Assembly (NCBI GenBank): GCA_020161015.1
Contig: JAIUOT010000062.1
Span: 1 to 64,000, forward strand
Origin: Actinomycetota bacterium
Lineage (GTDB): Bacteria; Actinomycetota; Actinomycetes; Propionibacteriales; Propionibacteriaceae
Direction of reading: 5' to 3'
Length of the DNA stretch: 64,000 bases
Positions within the stretch are counted from its first letter, which is position 1. Every line of letters begins with the position of its first letter. The notes under the pieces were generated by a model. The model did not search any database and had not been told where the DNA came from. It worked only from the letters and a program-made list of their open reading frames with translations. Positions 24,632 to 32,776 of this stretch are shown here, piece after piece. The translations under genes were made by a program, and so were the position numbers.

Positions 24632-26692
24632 ATGGATCTGCTGCGCGGCAAGGTGTCGACCCCGCGGGTCGGCCCGGGCCTGGTCTCCCGTCCCCGGCTC
24701 ACCGAACTGCTGTCTGCGACGCCGGCCCGGCTGGTCGTCGTCTCCGCCCCGCCGGGGTTCGGCAAGACGAGCGCCGTGGTCGACTGGGTGACCACCGCGG
24801 GACGGCGGGCCGCGTGGGTCTCCCTCGACGAGTCCGACAACGACCCGGGACGGCTGGTGCCCTCCCTCGTTGCCGTCCTCTCCGGCGGCCAGCCGGGAGC
24901 CCTCGTCCACCTGGGCGAGGTCGGCGAGCCGGTCGACGTCGCCGCCGGGCTGGCCCGCCTGCTGGAGGAGCCGGACGCGCCGGAGGTCCTGGTGCTCGAC
25001 GACTACCAGGTGATCTCCGACCGCACCGTCCACGCGGTGGTCGAGGCGCTGCTCGCCGCGCTCCCCCACGATCGGCGGCTGGTGATCAGCACCCGGGAGG
25101 ACCCCCCGCTGCGGCTGGCCCGGTTGCGGGCAGCGGGCGAGCTGGTCGAGGTGCGCGCCGAGCAGTTGCGCTTCACCCAGGCCGAGGCCGACCAGTTCCT
25201 GCGCCGGCGGATGGGCCTGACGCTGCCGCTGGAGTCGGTGGCCGTGCTCACCGAGACCACCGAGGGCTGGCCGGCCGTGCTGCAACTCGTGGCGCTCACC
25301 CTCTCCGGACGCCCGGACGCGGCGGCGAGGGCGGCCGCCCTCGCCGCGGAGCACCGGTTCGTCCTCGACTACGTGACCGAGGAGGTGCTCGCCCGCCTCG
25401 ACGGGCCGACCATCGACTTCCTGCTGCGCACAGCCCACCTCGACCGGCTCACCGGTGAGCTGTGCGATGCAGTCACCGGGCGGACGGACGGTGCCGAGAC
25501 CCTCAGGGAGCTGGAACGGGCGAACCTCCTCCTGCTGCCGCTGGACGACCAGCGCCGCTGGTACCGGTTCCACCGCCTGTTCGCAGAACTGCTGCGAACC
25601 CGGGCCGGCACGGTTGGCGGCGACGTGCAACTGCGTGCGGCCCGCTGGCTGATCGACCACGACCTGCCGCTGGAGGCCATCGGCCAGGCGGTGCGGGCCG
25701 GCTACCCGGCGAACTACGAGGTGATCTGGCGGGCCGGCGCCCTGCTCATCCACTCCGGCGAGCTCCGCGCGCTCCAGGCTGCCCTCGACCTGCTGCCGGA
25801 CGACGTCGCGCACCACAGCGTGCTGGTGTGCCTGCTCCAGGGGTGGGCCAGCGCCCTGCGCGGTGAGGGTGCCGCGGCGCGGGGGTGGCTGGACCACGCA
25901 GCGCGGGCCGCCCGGGACGCGGCCCCGGGCACCGACCCACTCGCCGTGGCCCAGGCCGGGCTGAGCGCGCAGATCCGGTCCACGGCCGCCCGCGCCGAGG
26001 GTCGGCACGCCGAGGCGGTCGCCCAGGCGGAGGCCGCCCTCGGGCTCCTGCCCCCGGGGCTGCCGCCGGAGCGCGAGGTGCTCTACCGCGGGGACGCCCT
26101 GACGGTGCTCGGGCACGCCTTGCTCGCGGCCGGTGAGGTCGACCGCGCCGTGGCGGCCTACGAGGAGGCCCTGCCGCTGCTCGCCTCTGTGGGCAACCGG
26201 CTGGCGGTGGCCGAGATGGTCCGCAACCTCGCCCGCATCGAGCTGGGACGCGGCCGGCCGGAGGCCGCCCTCGCCGCCTGCGACCGCTTCCCGGTGTCGG
26301 CGGGCGACGAGCCGTCGGCCGCGTTGGTGCGGCTCGCGCGCGCCGAGGCACTGCTCGCACTCGACGACCCGGACGCGGCCGCGGTCGCCCGGTCGGCCAT
26401 GGAGCTCGCCCGCAGCGGCGGCGACCTGACGACCCTCACCGAGGCGCGGAGCCTCGCCACCACCCGGCGCGCCGGCACGCTCCCGCTCCCCGACGGGCAG
26501 ACGCTGAGCGCCCGTGAGCAGGAGGTGCTCGCCCTGATGGCCACCGGACGCTCGAACGCGCGGATCGCCGCAGAGCTCTACGTCACGGTCGGCACCGTGA
26601 AGACCCACGTACACGCGATCGCCACCAAGCTCGGCACGGCGAACCGGGTGGAGGCTGTCGCCCGGGCCCGCGAGCTGCACCTGCTCGGCTGA
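24632..26692 (+). CDS. MalT/LAL-type LuxR family transcriptional regulator, copy B
   Basis: 686 residues, shorter than copy A because the helical repeat region is smaller. Walker A APPGFGKTS at 39-47, Walker B VLVLDDYQVI near 125, helical TPR-like region about 370-600, and a C-terminal LuxR domain with LSAREQEVLALMATGRSN and the TVGTVKTHVHAI recognition helix. Start ATG 24632; an in-frame GTG lies six bases upstream, and no good ribosome site exists for either. It is divergent from the small-protein and membrane-protein pair, which are its probable targets. Relatives act as ATP-dependent, inducer-responsive activators. Confidence 0.9.
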   Translation: MDLLRGKVSTPRVGPGLVSRPRLTELLSATPARLVVVSAPPGFGKTSAVVDWVTTAGRRAAWVSLDESDNDPGRLVPSLVAVLSGGQPGALVHLGEVGEPVDVAAGLARLLEEPDAPEVLVLDDYQVISDRTVHAVVEALLAALPHDRRLVISTREDPPLRLARLRAAGELVEVRAEQLRFTQAEADQFLRRRMGLTLPLESVAVLTETTEGWPAVLQLVALTLSGRPDAAARAAALAAEHRFVLDYVTEEVLARLDGPTIDFLLRTAHLDRLTGELCDAVTGRTDGAETLRELERANLLLLPLDDQRRWYRFHRLFAELLRTRAGTVGGDVQLRAARWLIDHDLPLEAIGQAVRAGYPANYEVIWRAGALLIHSGELRALQAALDLLPDDVAHHSVLVCLLQGWASALRGEGAAARGWLDHAARAARDAAPGTDPLAVAQAGLSAQIRSTAARAEGRHAEAVAQAEAALGLLPPGLPPEREVLYRGDALTVLGHALLAAGEVDRAVAAYEEALPLLASVGNRLAVAEMVRNLARIELGRGRPEAALAACDRFPVSAGDEPSAALVRLARAEALLALDDPDAAAVARSAMELARSGGDLTTLTEARSLATTRRAGTLPLPDGQTLSAREQEVLALMATGRSNARIAAELYVTVGTVKTHVHAIATKLGTANRVEAVARARELHLLG

Positions 26693-26762
26693 CCCGGGCG
26701 CCGGTTGCGCCCCGCCAGCAGGACCGCGTCGGGTCGCCGCTCCGGCCCGGACCGGCGGCCGG

Positions 26763-27290
26763 TCAGCTGCCCGGCGGCACGGGACAGGCGATCTCGCCCT
26801 TCAGCCGCACGTGCAGCGCCCAGGCCAGCAGGGCGACGCCCCCGACGGCGAGCAGGGGCTGCACCGGGGCGAACCACGTGAGCGCTCCCGTGTAGCCCAG
26901 CGCCAGCAGCGCAAGCTTGTTGCACACCGGGCAGCCGACGGCGAGGTAGCTGAGCAGTCCCCCGGCCAGGCCTGCACGCGAGGCCGGCTCGACGGCCGCG
27001 TCCCCGCGCACGTAGGTCGCGCTGAGCAGCCCGCCGAGGAACGCCGTGACCAGCAGCGCGGGCCAGGCCCACCAGGTGGTCGGCACGGCGCGCCCGAAGA
27101 CCGGGTTGGGGATCATCGCCGTCGACACCCCCATCAGCACCACCGTCGCGACGGCGGCCAGGAGTGCGACCACCCGTCGGCGACGCGGCCAGGACACCAC
27201 CGCACCCCACGCCCGCGCCGCGCTCGGGCGCGACGACGGCCGCACCGGCCCCTGAGGGATGGTGGGCAGGCTCGGCGCGCTGGCGTCCAT
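26763..27290 (-). CDS. Actinobacterial membrane protein with CPVC motif
   Basis: 175 residues from ATG 27290, which has GAGGAG 8 nt upstream; an upstream ATG at 27326 falls inside the palindrome and lacks a site. About four or five helices. The central feature is GCPVCNKLALLALGYTGALTWF near residue 125: a CxxC pair at the start of a membrane helix, as in thiol-disulfide or metal-handling membrane proteins (VKOR-like or copper-related), although overall it matches none I know. Another cysteine stands near the C-terminus (IACPVPPG), making a second C-P-V element. A CsoR-like palindrome at the promoter hints at copper or sulfur-stress control. Confidence 0.7.
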   Translation of the reverse strand: MDASAPSLPTIPQGPVRPSSRPSAARAWGAVVSWPRRRRVVALLAAVATVVLMGVSTAMIPNPVFGRAVPTTWWAWPALLVTAFLGGLLSATYVRGDAAVEPASRAGLAGGLLSYLAVGCPVCNKLALLALGYTGALTWFAPVQPLLAVGGVALLAWALHVRLKGEIACPVPPGS

Positions 27291-27324
27291 GGCGGTGCTC
27301 CTCACGTCTGCGGACGTCAGCAGC

Positions 27325-27340
27325 ATACCTCCCGGGGTAT
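27325..27340 (-). promoter_or_regulatory. CsoR/CstR-like palindromic operator
   Basis: ATACCTCCCGGGGTAT: ATACC and GGTAT half-sites around a GC-rich core, the pattern of CsoR-family (copper or persulfide sensing) operators. On the minus strand TATACC can serve as a -10, with transcription starting some 35 nt before ATG 27290. No CsoR gene is in the window. Confidence 0.5.
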
Positions 27341-27410
27341 AGAATGGCGGTGCGCAACGGTGCCGCCTGGACAGGTCCGACCCGAACCCCTGTACGCAGT
27401 GTGACCCCGC

Positions 27411-28796
27411 TCAGCCCAGGTCGTGGTTCGCCAGGAAGCGCCCCTGCGGGTCGGCGGACGCCCGCACCGCGCGCAGGCGGGCCAGCACGTCCGGCTCGAA
27501 CGCGGACGCCGGATCGATCGCCTCTTCGCTGAAGTTGAGGAAGTTCGCACCGCAGCCCCAGGGTGACAGCGCCTCGACCGCCCGCGCGGCGTCCGCCCGT
27601 CCCCGCGTACCGAGCTCCGGCGTCGCGGCCACGGCGACGAAGAAGCCCGCGTACTCCCCGCGGAGCCGGTCGAGCGCTCCCCCGTCCGGGTCCGGACGCC
27701 CGAGCGCCCCGCCCAGGTGGCGGACCTCGGCGCTCAGCAGCGTGCTCCCGGACTCCGCGCCCGCCGCCTCCACCAGCGCGGCGGCCGCCGCCTCGTCGAA
27801 GTCCTCCAGCAGCAGGTGGCCGGAGACGGCCGGCGTCGGGCCCTCGGGATCCATGTGGATGCGGGTCAGCGCCGCCGCAGGGATGCGCGCGAAGGTGTCC
27901 AGCTCCGGGCCGAGCGCCCGCAGCGGGGCCAGCAGGCCGGCGGCGCGGTCGTCGTCGGCCAGGACGGCCCCGTCCACCACCACCAGCTGGCGTCCGCGCA
28001 GGAAGTCGGGCAGCTCGGGCAGCGGCGGCAGGCTCAGCAACCGCAACGCGGTGGTGACCTCGGGCGCCAGGCCGTGCGTCCAGCGGGCCCAGGCCGCGGT
28101 CACCTCGGCGGCACGGGTGCCGTCCCACAGCAGCATGCCGGCGTAGGCGTCGGCGACGGGGAGCAGGCGGGTCTCCAGCGCGGTGACCACGCCGAAGCCG
28201 CCACCACCGCCGCGCACCGCCCAGAACAGGTCGGGGTGGTGGTCGGCGTCGGTGCGCACCAGCGTCCCGTCGCCGAGCACGACCTCGGCGGCGACCAGCT
28301 GGTTGCAGGCCAGGCCGTGGGCACGGGCGTACCACGACAGCCCGCCGCCGAGCAGGTAGCCGGCGGCCGCGACGTCGGGCGAGCTGCCGTGCATCGCCGC
28401 CAGGCCGTGGACCGCCGCGGCCTCCGCGACGTCCTGCCACAGGGTGGCGCCGAGGATGCGAGCGACCCGGCGCTCGGGGTCGATGGTGACGCCGGTGAAG
28501 TCCGACAGCCGCAGGAGCACCGCATCGTCGAAGCGGCCGGCGAGCGGTCCGGCGCCGTGGCCGGTGCTCTGCGGGACGACCCGGAGCCCGGCGTCCGCCG
28601 CCGCCCGGACGACGAGCACGACCTCGTCCGCGCTCGTCGGCACGGCGACCGCTGCCGGGCGTTGGTCGACCGCGACGTTCCAGGGGGTGCGGGCCGCGTC
28701 GTAGCCGGGATCGCCGGGCAGGAACACGCGTCCGTCGAGGAGCCCGCGCAGCGACTCTGCAGTGGCGATCGCGCGGGGCAGGGTGGATTCGATCAT
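27411..28796 (-). CDS. FAD-binding (BBE-type) oxidoreductase
   Basis: 461 residues. FAD_binding_4 domain about 40-210 with AVAVPTSADEVVLVVRAAADAGLRV, the PQSTGHGAG segment that in relatives carries a flavinylated histidine (H100 here), and YLLGGGLSWYARAHGLACNQL, where relatives often have a second flavin-linked cysteine. The C-terminal berberine-bridge-like stretch is SPWGCGANFLNFSEE with a final NHDL motif. These enzymes oxidise sugars, alcohols or aromatic natural products with oxygen. It is divergent from a LuxR-type regulator (154-nt intergenic region), its likely controller. Substrate unknown. Confidence 0.88.
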   Translation of the reverse strand: MIESTLPRAIATAESLRGLLDGRVFLPGDPGYDAARTPWNVAVDQRPAAVAVPTSADEVVLVVRAAADAGLRVVPQSTGHGAGPLAGRFDDAVLLRLSDFTGVTIDPERRVARILGATLWQDVAEAAAVHGLAAMHGSSPDVAAAGYLLGGGLSWYARAHGLACNQLVAAEVVLGDGTLVRTDADHHPDLFWAVRGGGGGFGVVTALETRLLPVADAYAGMLLWDGTRAAEVTAAWARWTHGLAPEVTTALRLLSLPPLPELPDFLRGRQLVVVDGAVLADDDRAAGLLAPLRALGPELDTFARIPAAALTRIHMDPEGPTPAVSGHLLLEDFDEAAAAALVEAAGAESGSTLLSAEVRHLGGALGRPDPDGGALDRLRGEYAGFFVAVAATPELGTRGRADAARAVEALSPWGCGANFLNFSEEAIDPASAFEPDVLARLRAVRASADPQGRFLANHDLG

Positions 28797-28897
28797 GTCT
28801 CTCCTTCGTTGGTGGCACCACCGTGCCGCCCCCTCCGCCGGACCGCGATCCCAGCCGCCTGCGGACTTCCGTCCTCAGGGTCGTGGGTGGTAGGAGT

Positions 28898-28913
28898 TCC
28901 CAGCTTTGTGGGA
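28898..28913. promoter_or_regulatory. Inverted repeat in the FAD oxidase / LuxR intergenic region
   Basis: TCCCA (28898-28902) and TGGGA (28909-28913) flank GCTTTG, 38 nt upstream of the regulator's ATG. Given the divergent gene pair it is a candidate site for the LuxR-type protein. Confidence 0.35.
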
Positions 28914-28950
28914 TGTCGTCGGCGGGGCGCCTCGCGCGAGACTGGAACCC

Positions 28951-30090
28951 ATGGGGAGGGCACTGGCTGCGGAGCGCGTCCGCAGGGATGTGGAGGTGCT
29001 CGCGCGCGCCGGGCTCGACCTGCCGACGTTCGTCGAGGAGGCGATGACCTCGCTGCGCCGCGCCGTCCCGTTCGACTCGGTGTGCATGGGCACGATGGAC
29101 CCCAGCACGGGCCTGCTCACCGGCACGCTCAAGTGCGGCAGCCTCCGCGGGGTGGACGAGCACGACCACGAGTGGGGGCTCATCGAATACGGCTCGGAGG
29201 AACCCACCTCGTTCGCCCGGCTCGGGGAACAGGGCGTGCTCGCCGCGGGCGTCCGCGCCGGCACGGTCGCGCCGCCCGACGGCTCACCGCGCGTGGCGGA
29301 CTTCATGCTCCCGCACTTCGGGTTCGGCGACGAGTTGCGCGCGCTGTGCCGCGACGACCACGGGCGCCGGTGGGCCGGGATCGCGCTGTTCCGGCTCAGC
29401 GACGAGACACCGTTCGACGCCGACGAGGTCGACTACCTCGGCTCGCTCAGCGGCAGCCTGGCCCTGGGCGTGCGCGGCGGCCTGCTGGCCAGCCTCGCTG
29501 CGATCGGCACCAGCCCGCTGGCCGGGCCGATCGTGCTCATCGTGGACGGATCGAACCGGGTGACGCGGACGTCGGTCGGCGCGGACGAACGGCTGTCCGA
29601 GCTCACCTCCGGCCCCCTGTCCGGCATCGCCGGCGGCCTGATCGGCTCACTCGTCGGTGCCGCCCGCCGCTACGCGCAGGGCCTGACGCCGCACGCGCCC
29701 CGAAGCCGCGTCCGGGCGGCCAACGGGATGTGGCTCGTGCTGCACGCCGCGCCGCTGAGCGGTGGGGACGGCGGCGGCACGGACGTGGCGGTGACGATCG
29801 AGGAGGCGCGCCCGCCGGAGATCGTGCCGCTCGTGGTCGCAGCCTTCGGGCTCACGCCGCGCGAGCGCGACATCACCCAGCTCGTGCTCCAGGGCCTCGA
29901 CACCAGGGACATCGCTGGGCAGCTGCACCTGTCGGCCTACACCGTCCAGGACCACCTGAAGTCGGTGTTCGACAAGGCCGGGGTCCGCAGCCGTCGCGAA
30001 CTCATCGCCCGGGTCTACTTCGACCAGTACGTCCCCCGGATGAACGCCGCGCTGGACCCGTCCGGCTGGTTCCTCGACCGCGCGGGCTGA
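28951..30090 (+). CDS. LuxR-type regulator with N-terminal GAF-like sensor
   Basis: 379 residues from ATG 28951; no clear ribosome site. The N-terminal 170 residues look like a GAF-type sensor region (VPFDSVCMGTMDPSTGLLTG, then GIALFRLSDETPFDADEVDYLGSLSG). A linker follows, and the C-terminal LuxR helix-turn-helix begins at LTPRERDITQLVLQGLDTRDIAGQLHLSAYTVQDH. It lacks a Walker A, so it is a different class from the two MalT-type proteins. Its job is probably to control the divergent FAD oxidase gene in response to a small ligand. Confidence 0.85.
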   Translation: MGRALAAERVRRDVEVLARAGLDLPTFVEEAMTSLRRAVPFDSVCMGTMDPSTGLLTGTLKCGSLRGVDEHDHEWGLIEYGSEEPTSFARLGEQGVLAAGVRAGTVAPPDGSPRVADFMLPHFGFGDELRALCRDDHGRRWAGIALFRLSDETPFDADEVDYLGSLSGSLALGVRGGLLASLAAIGTSPLAGPIVLIVDGSNRVTRTSVGADERLSELTSGPLSGIAGGLIGSLVGAARRYAQGLTPHAPRSRVRAANGMWLVLHAAPLSGGDGGGTDVAVTIEEARPPEIVPLVVAAFGLTPRERDITQLVLQGLDTRDIAGQLHLSAYTVQDHLKSVFDKAGVRSRRELIARVYFDQYVPRMNAALDPSGWFLDRAG

Positions 30091-30099
30091 GCGGAACCG

Positions 30100-30582
30100 C
30101 TACCGGGCCGCGGCTGCGTCGTCGGGAGTGGCGAGCAGCCGTCGGACGCCGGCCCGGGCCACCAGCAGGACCAGGATGAGCCCGGTGACGGCGAAGAAGC
30201 CGCCCAGCTTCACCTGGCCGGCGAACAGGAACGCCACGATCTCGAGCACGACGAACTTGCTGCCGACCAGGACCGCCCACAGGGCCAGCCCGCCGGCGAT
30301 CTTGCCGACCATGGTCGTCGCGGCCTTCATCCGGCCCTTCACCCGGTTCTTCACCCAGACCACGGCCTCGAGCACCAGTTTGAGCACGACGGCCGTGAGC
30401 AGCGAGAGCGTGAACGTCTCCGAGATCACCGCCGGCAGGTACTGCGCCGCGAGGTTGAGCACGACGACGTAGACGAACACGTCCACCACGTCGGCGGGCG
30501 TCACCCAGCCCGCGCCCGCCGGACGGCGGCCCGCGCCCGCCGGGTCCCGATCGGGCGTGGACGCGGGGTCGGGCGAGGTCAT
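30100..30582 (-). CDS. Small membrane protein at the end of the pepA operon
   Basis: 160 residues: a disordered Pro/Ala/Asp-rich N-terminus (1-25), then about four hydrophobic helices (near 32-52, 58-75, 92-115, 120-142) and an acidic Ala-rich tail. No domain recognised. Its ATG overlaps the stop of the transporter gene upstream (ATGA), so it is coupled to it and may be an accessory subunit. It converges on the LuxR gene with 9 nt between stops. Confidence 0.75.
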   Translation of the reverse strand: MTSPDPASTPDRDPAGAGRRPAGAGWVTPADVVDVFVYVVVLNLAAQYLPAVISETFTLSLLTAVVLKLVLEAVVWVKNRVKGRMKAATTMVGKIAGGLALWAVLVGSKFVVLEIVAFLFAGQVKLGGFFAVTGLILVLLVARAGVRRLLATPDDAAAAR

Positions 30583-31790
30583 CGGCCGATTCCGGCGGCG
30601 ATGATGCTGGTCACGACGACCGAGGTGATCGTCACCGTGGAGAAGCCGGCCACGATCATCTTGGGCAGGATCTCGCCCTCGATCGCGGCGACCTCCTCAG
30701 GGGTCTCGCCGGCCGCCTTCGCCGCCTCCTGGGAGAGGATCATCGTTCCCGGGAAGCCGTACAGCGAGGTGAGGCCGATCGCGATCGACATCGGGATGCT
30801 GTAGCCGAGCAGCTTGCCCACGACCAGCGAGAACACCGCGATGCCGATCAGGCCGAAGACGAACGCGATCGCCAGCGGCCCGGCGAGGTTGGCCAGGTCG
30901 GCCGGCTTCAGCGTGGCGAGCGGCCCGAACACCATGATCATGATGGCGAGCATCATCAGCCCGAACGAGTCGATCCCGGTGAGCACCGACGGCTTGAACA
31001 CCCCGGTGGTGCGCAGCACGATGCCCAGGATCAGCGCGACCACGAAGGTGTTCAGCGCGCCGTTGGTCAGGTTGTTGATGCCGATGCTCACCAGCACCAC
31101 GATGCCGACGCTGAACAGCGTCCCCGGCGTGGTGCGCAGGAAGGACGGCAGCAGGCCCTCGCTCGCCGCGCCCACCTCGGCGACCACCGGGGCCTCGATC
31201 CGGCCCGCGCGGAACTCGTCCTTCAGCCGGGATGCCTCGCGCCGCAGGAGCAGCGAGGTCAGCGGGAAGCCGAAAAGCCCCTGCAGCGCGGCGATCAGCA
31301 CCGGGAACGCCGCCACCGTGGTGAGGCCCACGCCGAGCGCGGCCTCCTGCACGATCAGCACCGAGATCGTGCCGCCGGACAGCGCTCCGATCCCGGCGAT
31401 GGCGTAGTCGCGCCCGGTCGAGATCAGGTCGCCGTACTCGTTCACGCTGCGCGGCCCGCCGCCGAAGATCGCCGCCGCGGCCAGCAGCAGGACGCCGATG
31501 CCGACCACGGTGGCGATGCCGATGAGCAGCGTCTTCCACTGCTTCTTGAAGTCGTCGAGGCTGATCATCGTGCCGAGGTGGACGATGATGAAGCCCACCA
31601 CCACTCCGGCGAGCCCCAGCAGCGAGGACGCCTGGAGCAGGTCCTCGGGGAAGACCCCCGTCATGAACCCGATCAGGAAGATGATCGACGCCACGAACAG
31701 GCTCGACAGCAACGACTTGGTCTTCTTGGCGACCCAGTCGCTGACGGTCCAGACCAGCATGACCACCACGAATGCGAGCACCGCGTTCAT
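30579..31790 (-). CDS. Multi-spanning transporter, GltS-like
   Basis: 403 residues, 11 or 12 helices, with an inverted-topology look: two halves each holding glycine-rich helix breaks (GIGALSGGTISVLIVQEAALG near 130 and IGLTSLYGFPGTMILSQEAA near 345). This fits distant relatives of Na+/glutamate symporters (GltS superfamily), so a sodium-coupled amino acid or carboxylate carrier is likely, but no diagnostic substrate motif is seen. ATG overlaps the upstream stop (ATGA). The operon also encodes leucyl aminopeptidase, which suggests amino acid traffic. Confidence 0.75.
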   Translation of the reverse strand: MNAVLAFVVVMLVWTVSDWVAKKTKSLLSSLFVASIIFLIGFMTGVFPEDLLQASSLLGLAGVVVGFIIVHLGTMISLDDFKKQWKTLLIGIATVVGIGVLLLAAAAIFGGGPRSVNEYGDLISTGRDYAIAGIGALSGGTISVLIVQEAALGVGLTTVAAFPVLIAALQGLFGFPLTSLLLRREASRLKDEFRAGRIEAPVVAEVGAASEGLLPSFLRTTPGTLFSVGIVVLVSIGINNLTNGALNTFVVALILGIVLRTTGVFKPSVLTGIDSFGLMMLAIMIMVFGPLATLKPADLANLAGPLAIAFVFGLIGIAVFSLVVGKLLGYSIPMSIAIGLTSLYGFPGTMILSQEAAKAAGETPEEVAAIEGEILPKMIVAGFSTVTITSVVVTSIIAAGIGR

Positions 31791-32764
31791 CGGATTCCCC
31801 CTGTCTCGGCCGCGTCGGGCCGTCTTTCGTGCCCCTGGACCGCCTCCGGGTCGGCGGCGAGGGGTTCGTTCGGTGTGCTGTCCGGCCCGCGTTCACCGGG
31901 GTGGATCCGGGAGAGCAGCACGACGCCGGCGATCGCGATCGCGGCGAAGACCACCATCAGGGCCACGGCCGGGCCGGTGAGCATCATGCCCTCACCCAGC
32001 ACCGCCACCCCGTAGGCCACACCGGCGACGGGCCCGGCGGCGTTGAGCGTCCCGACCACGATCTCTGCGGGCCCGGACGCGTAGCCCTGCTGGATCCACA
32101 TGCCGGCGAGCACCATGCCGACGACGATGGACGCCGCCAGCATCCAGAACACGGGCGAGCCGAGCCACGGGCGGCTGGTGACGTAGTGACCCATGGCCTT
32201 GACCACACCGGACTCCGCGCCGTAGATCACCGCGGCCGCCGCCGACCACGCCAGGCAGCGCCAGCCCAGCGGACCGCGGGCACCGGCGAGCGCCAGCAGC
32301 CCGGCGATGCCGAAGCTCACCAGGGTGCCGGTGACCAGCCAGGCGTCGTTGAGCACCGGGTAGGGCGCGGCGTGGCTGATCGCCACCCAGGCGAAGGCGA
32401 CAGTCCCGGCCATCGTGAGCGCCGCGGCCCCCCACATGGCCCCGGTGATCGGACGCCGGGCCACGCGGGCGGCGAGCAGGATCGTCCACGGCACGGCGAG
32501 GACGCCGATCGGCTGCACCACGGTCACCGGGGCGAGCAGCAGCGCGGTCATCTGGAGCACCGCGCCCACTCCGGTGAGCGCCAGCCCGCCCAGCCAGCGC
32601 GGGTTGCGGATGACCGCCAGCAGCTCCGATCCGGACAGCTTCCTGGCCGCACCGCCGCCGCCAGCGGTGTCGCCCACCGCGACGTGCTGCACCACGGAGG
32701 CGACCGCGAGGGCGATCGATGCCAGCACGGTCAGCACGACCGCGAGGGTGATGTTCTGGGTCAC
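31787..32764 (-). CDS. DMT-family (EamA/DUF-type) transporter
   Basis: 325 residues with about ten helices in the drug/metabolite transporter pattern: short N-terminal helix, LLLAPVTVVQPIGVLAVPWTILLA near 75, and a C-terminal half with AEIVVGTLNAAGPVAGVAYGVAVLGE. Residues after 295 form a polar tail rich in Pro, Asp and Arg. Related proteins export amino acids or nucleobases, but the direction here is not known. It sits between the SLC13-like and GltS-like transporter genes in one operon (12-nt gap upstream, ATGA overlap downstream). Confidence 0.8.
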   Translation of the reverse strand: MTQNITLAVVLTVLASIALAVASVVQHVAVGDTAGGGGAARKLSGSELLAVIRNPRWLGGLALTGVGAVLQMTALLLAPVTVVQPIGVLAVPWTILLAARVARRPITGAMWGAAALTMAGTVAFAWVAISHAAPYPVLNDAWLVTGTLVSFGIAGLLALAGARGPLGWRCLAWSAAAAVIYGAESGVVKAMGHYVTSRPWLGSPVFWMLAASIVVGMVLAGMWIQQGYASGPAEIVVGTLNAAGPVAGVAYGVAVLGEGMMLTGPAVALMVVFAAIAIAGVVLLSRIHPGERGPDSTPNEPLAADPEAVQGHERRPDAAETGGIR

Positions 32765-32776
32765 GGGAGGGGCCTT

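Noticed and set aside
27290-27326. Upstream ATG at 27326 for the CPVC membrane protein
   Set aside because: It lies within the operator palindrome and has no ribosome site, whereas 27290 has GAGGAG.
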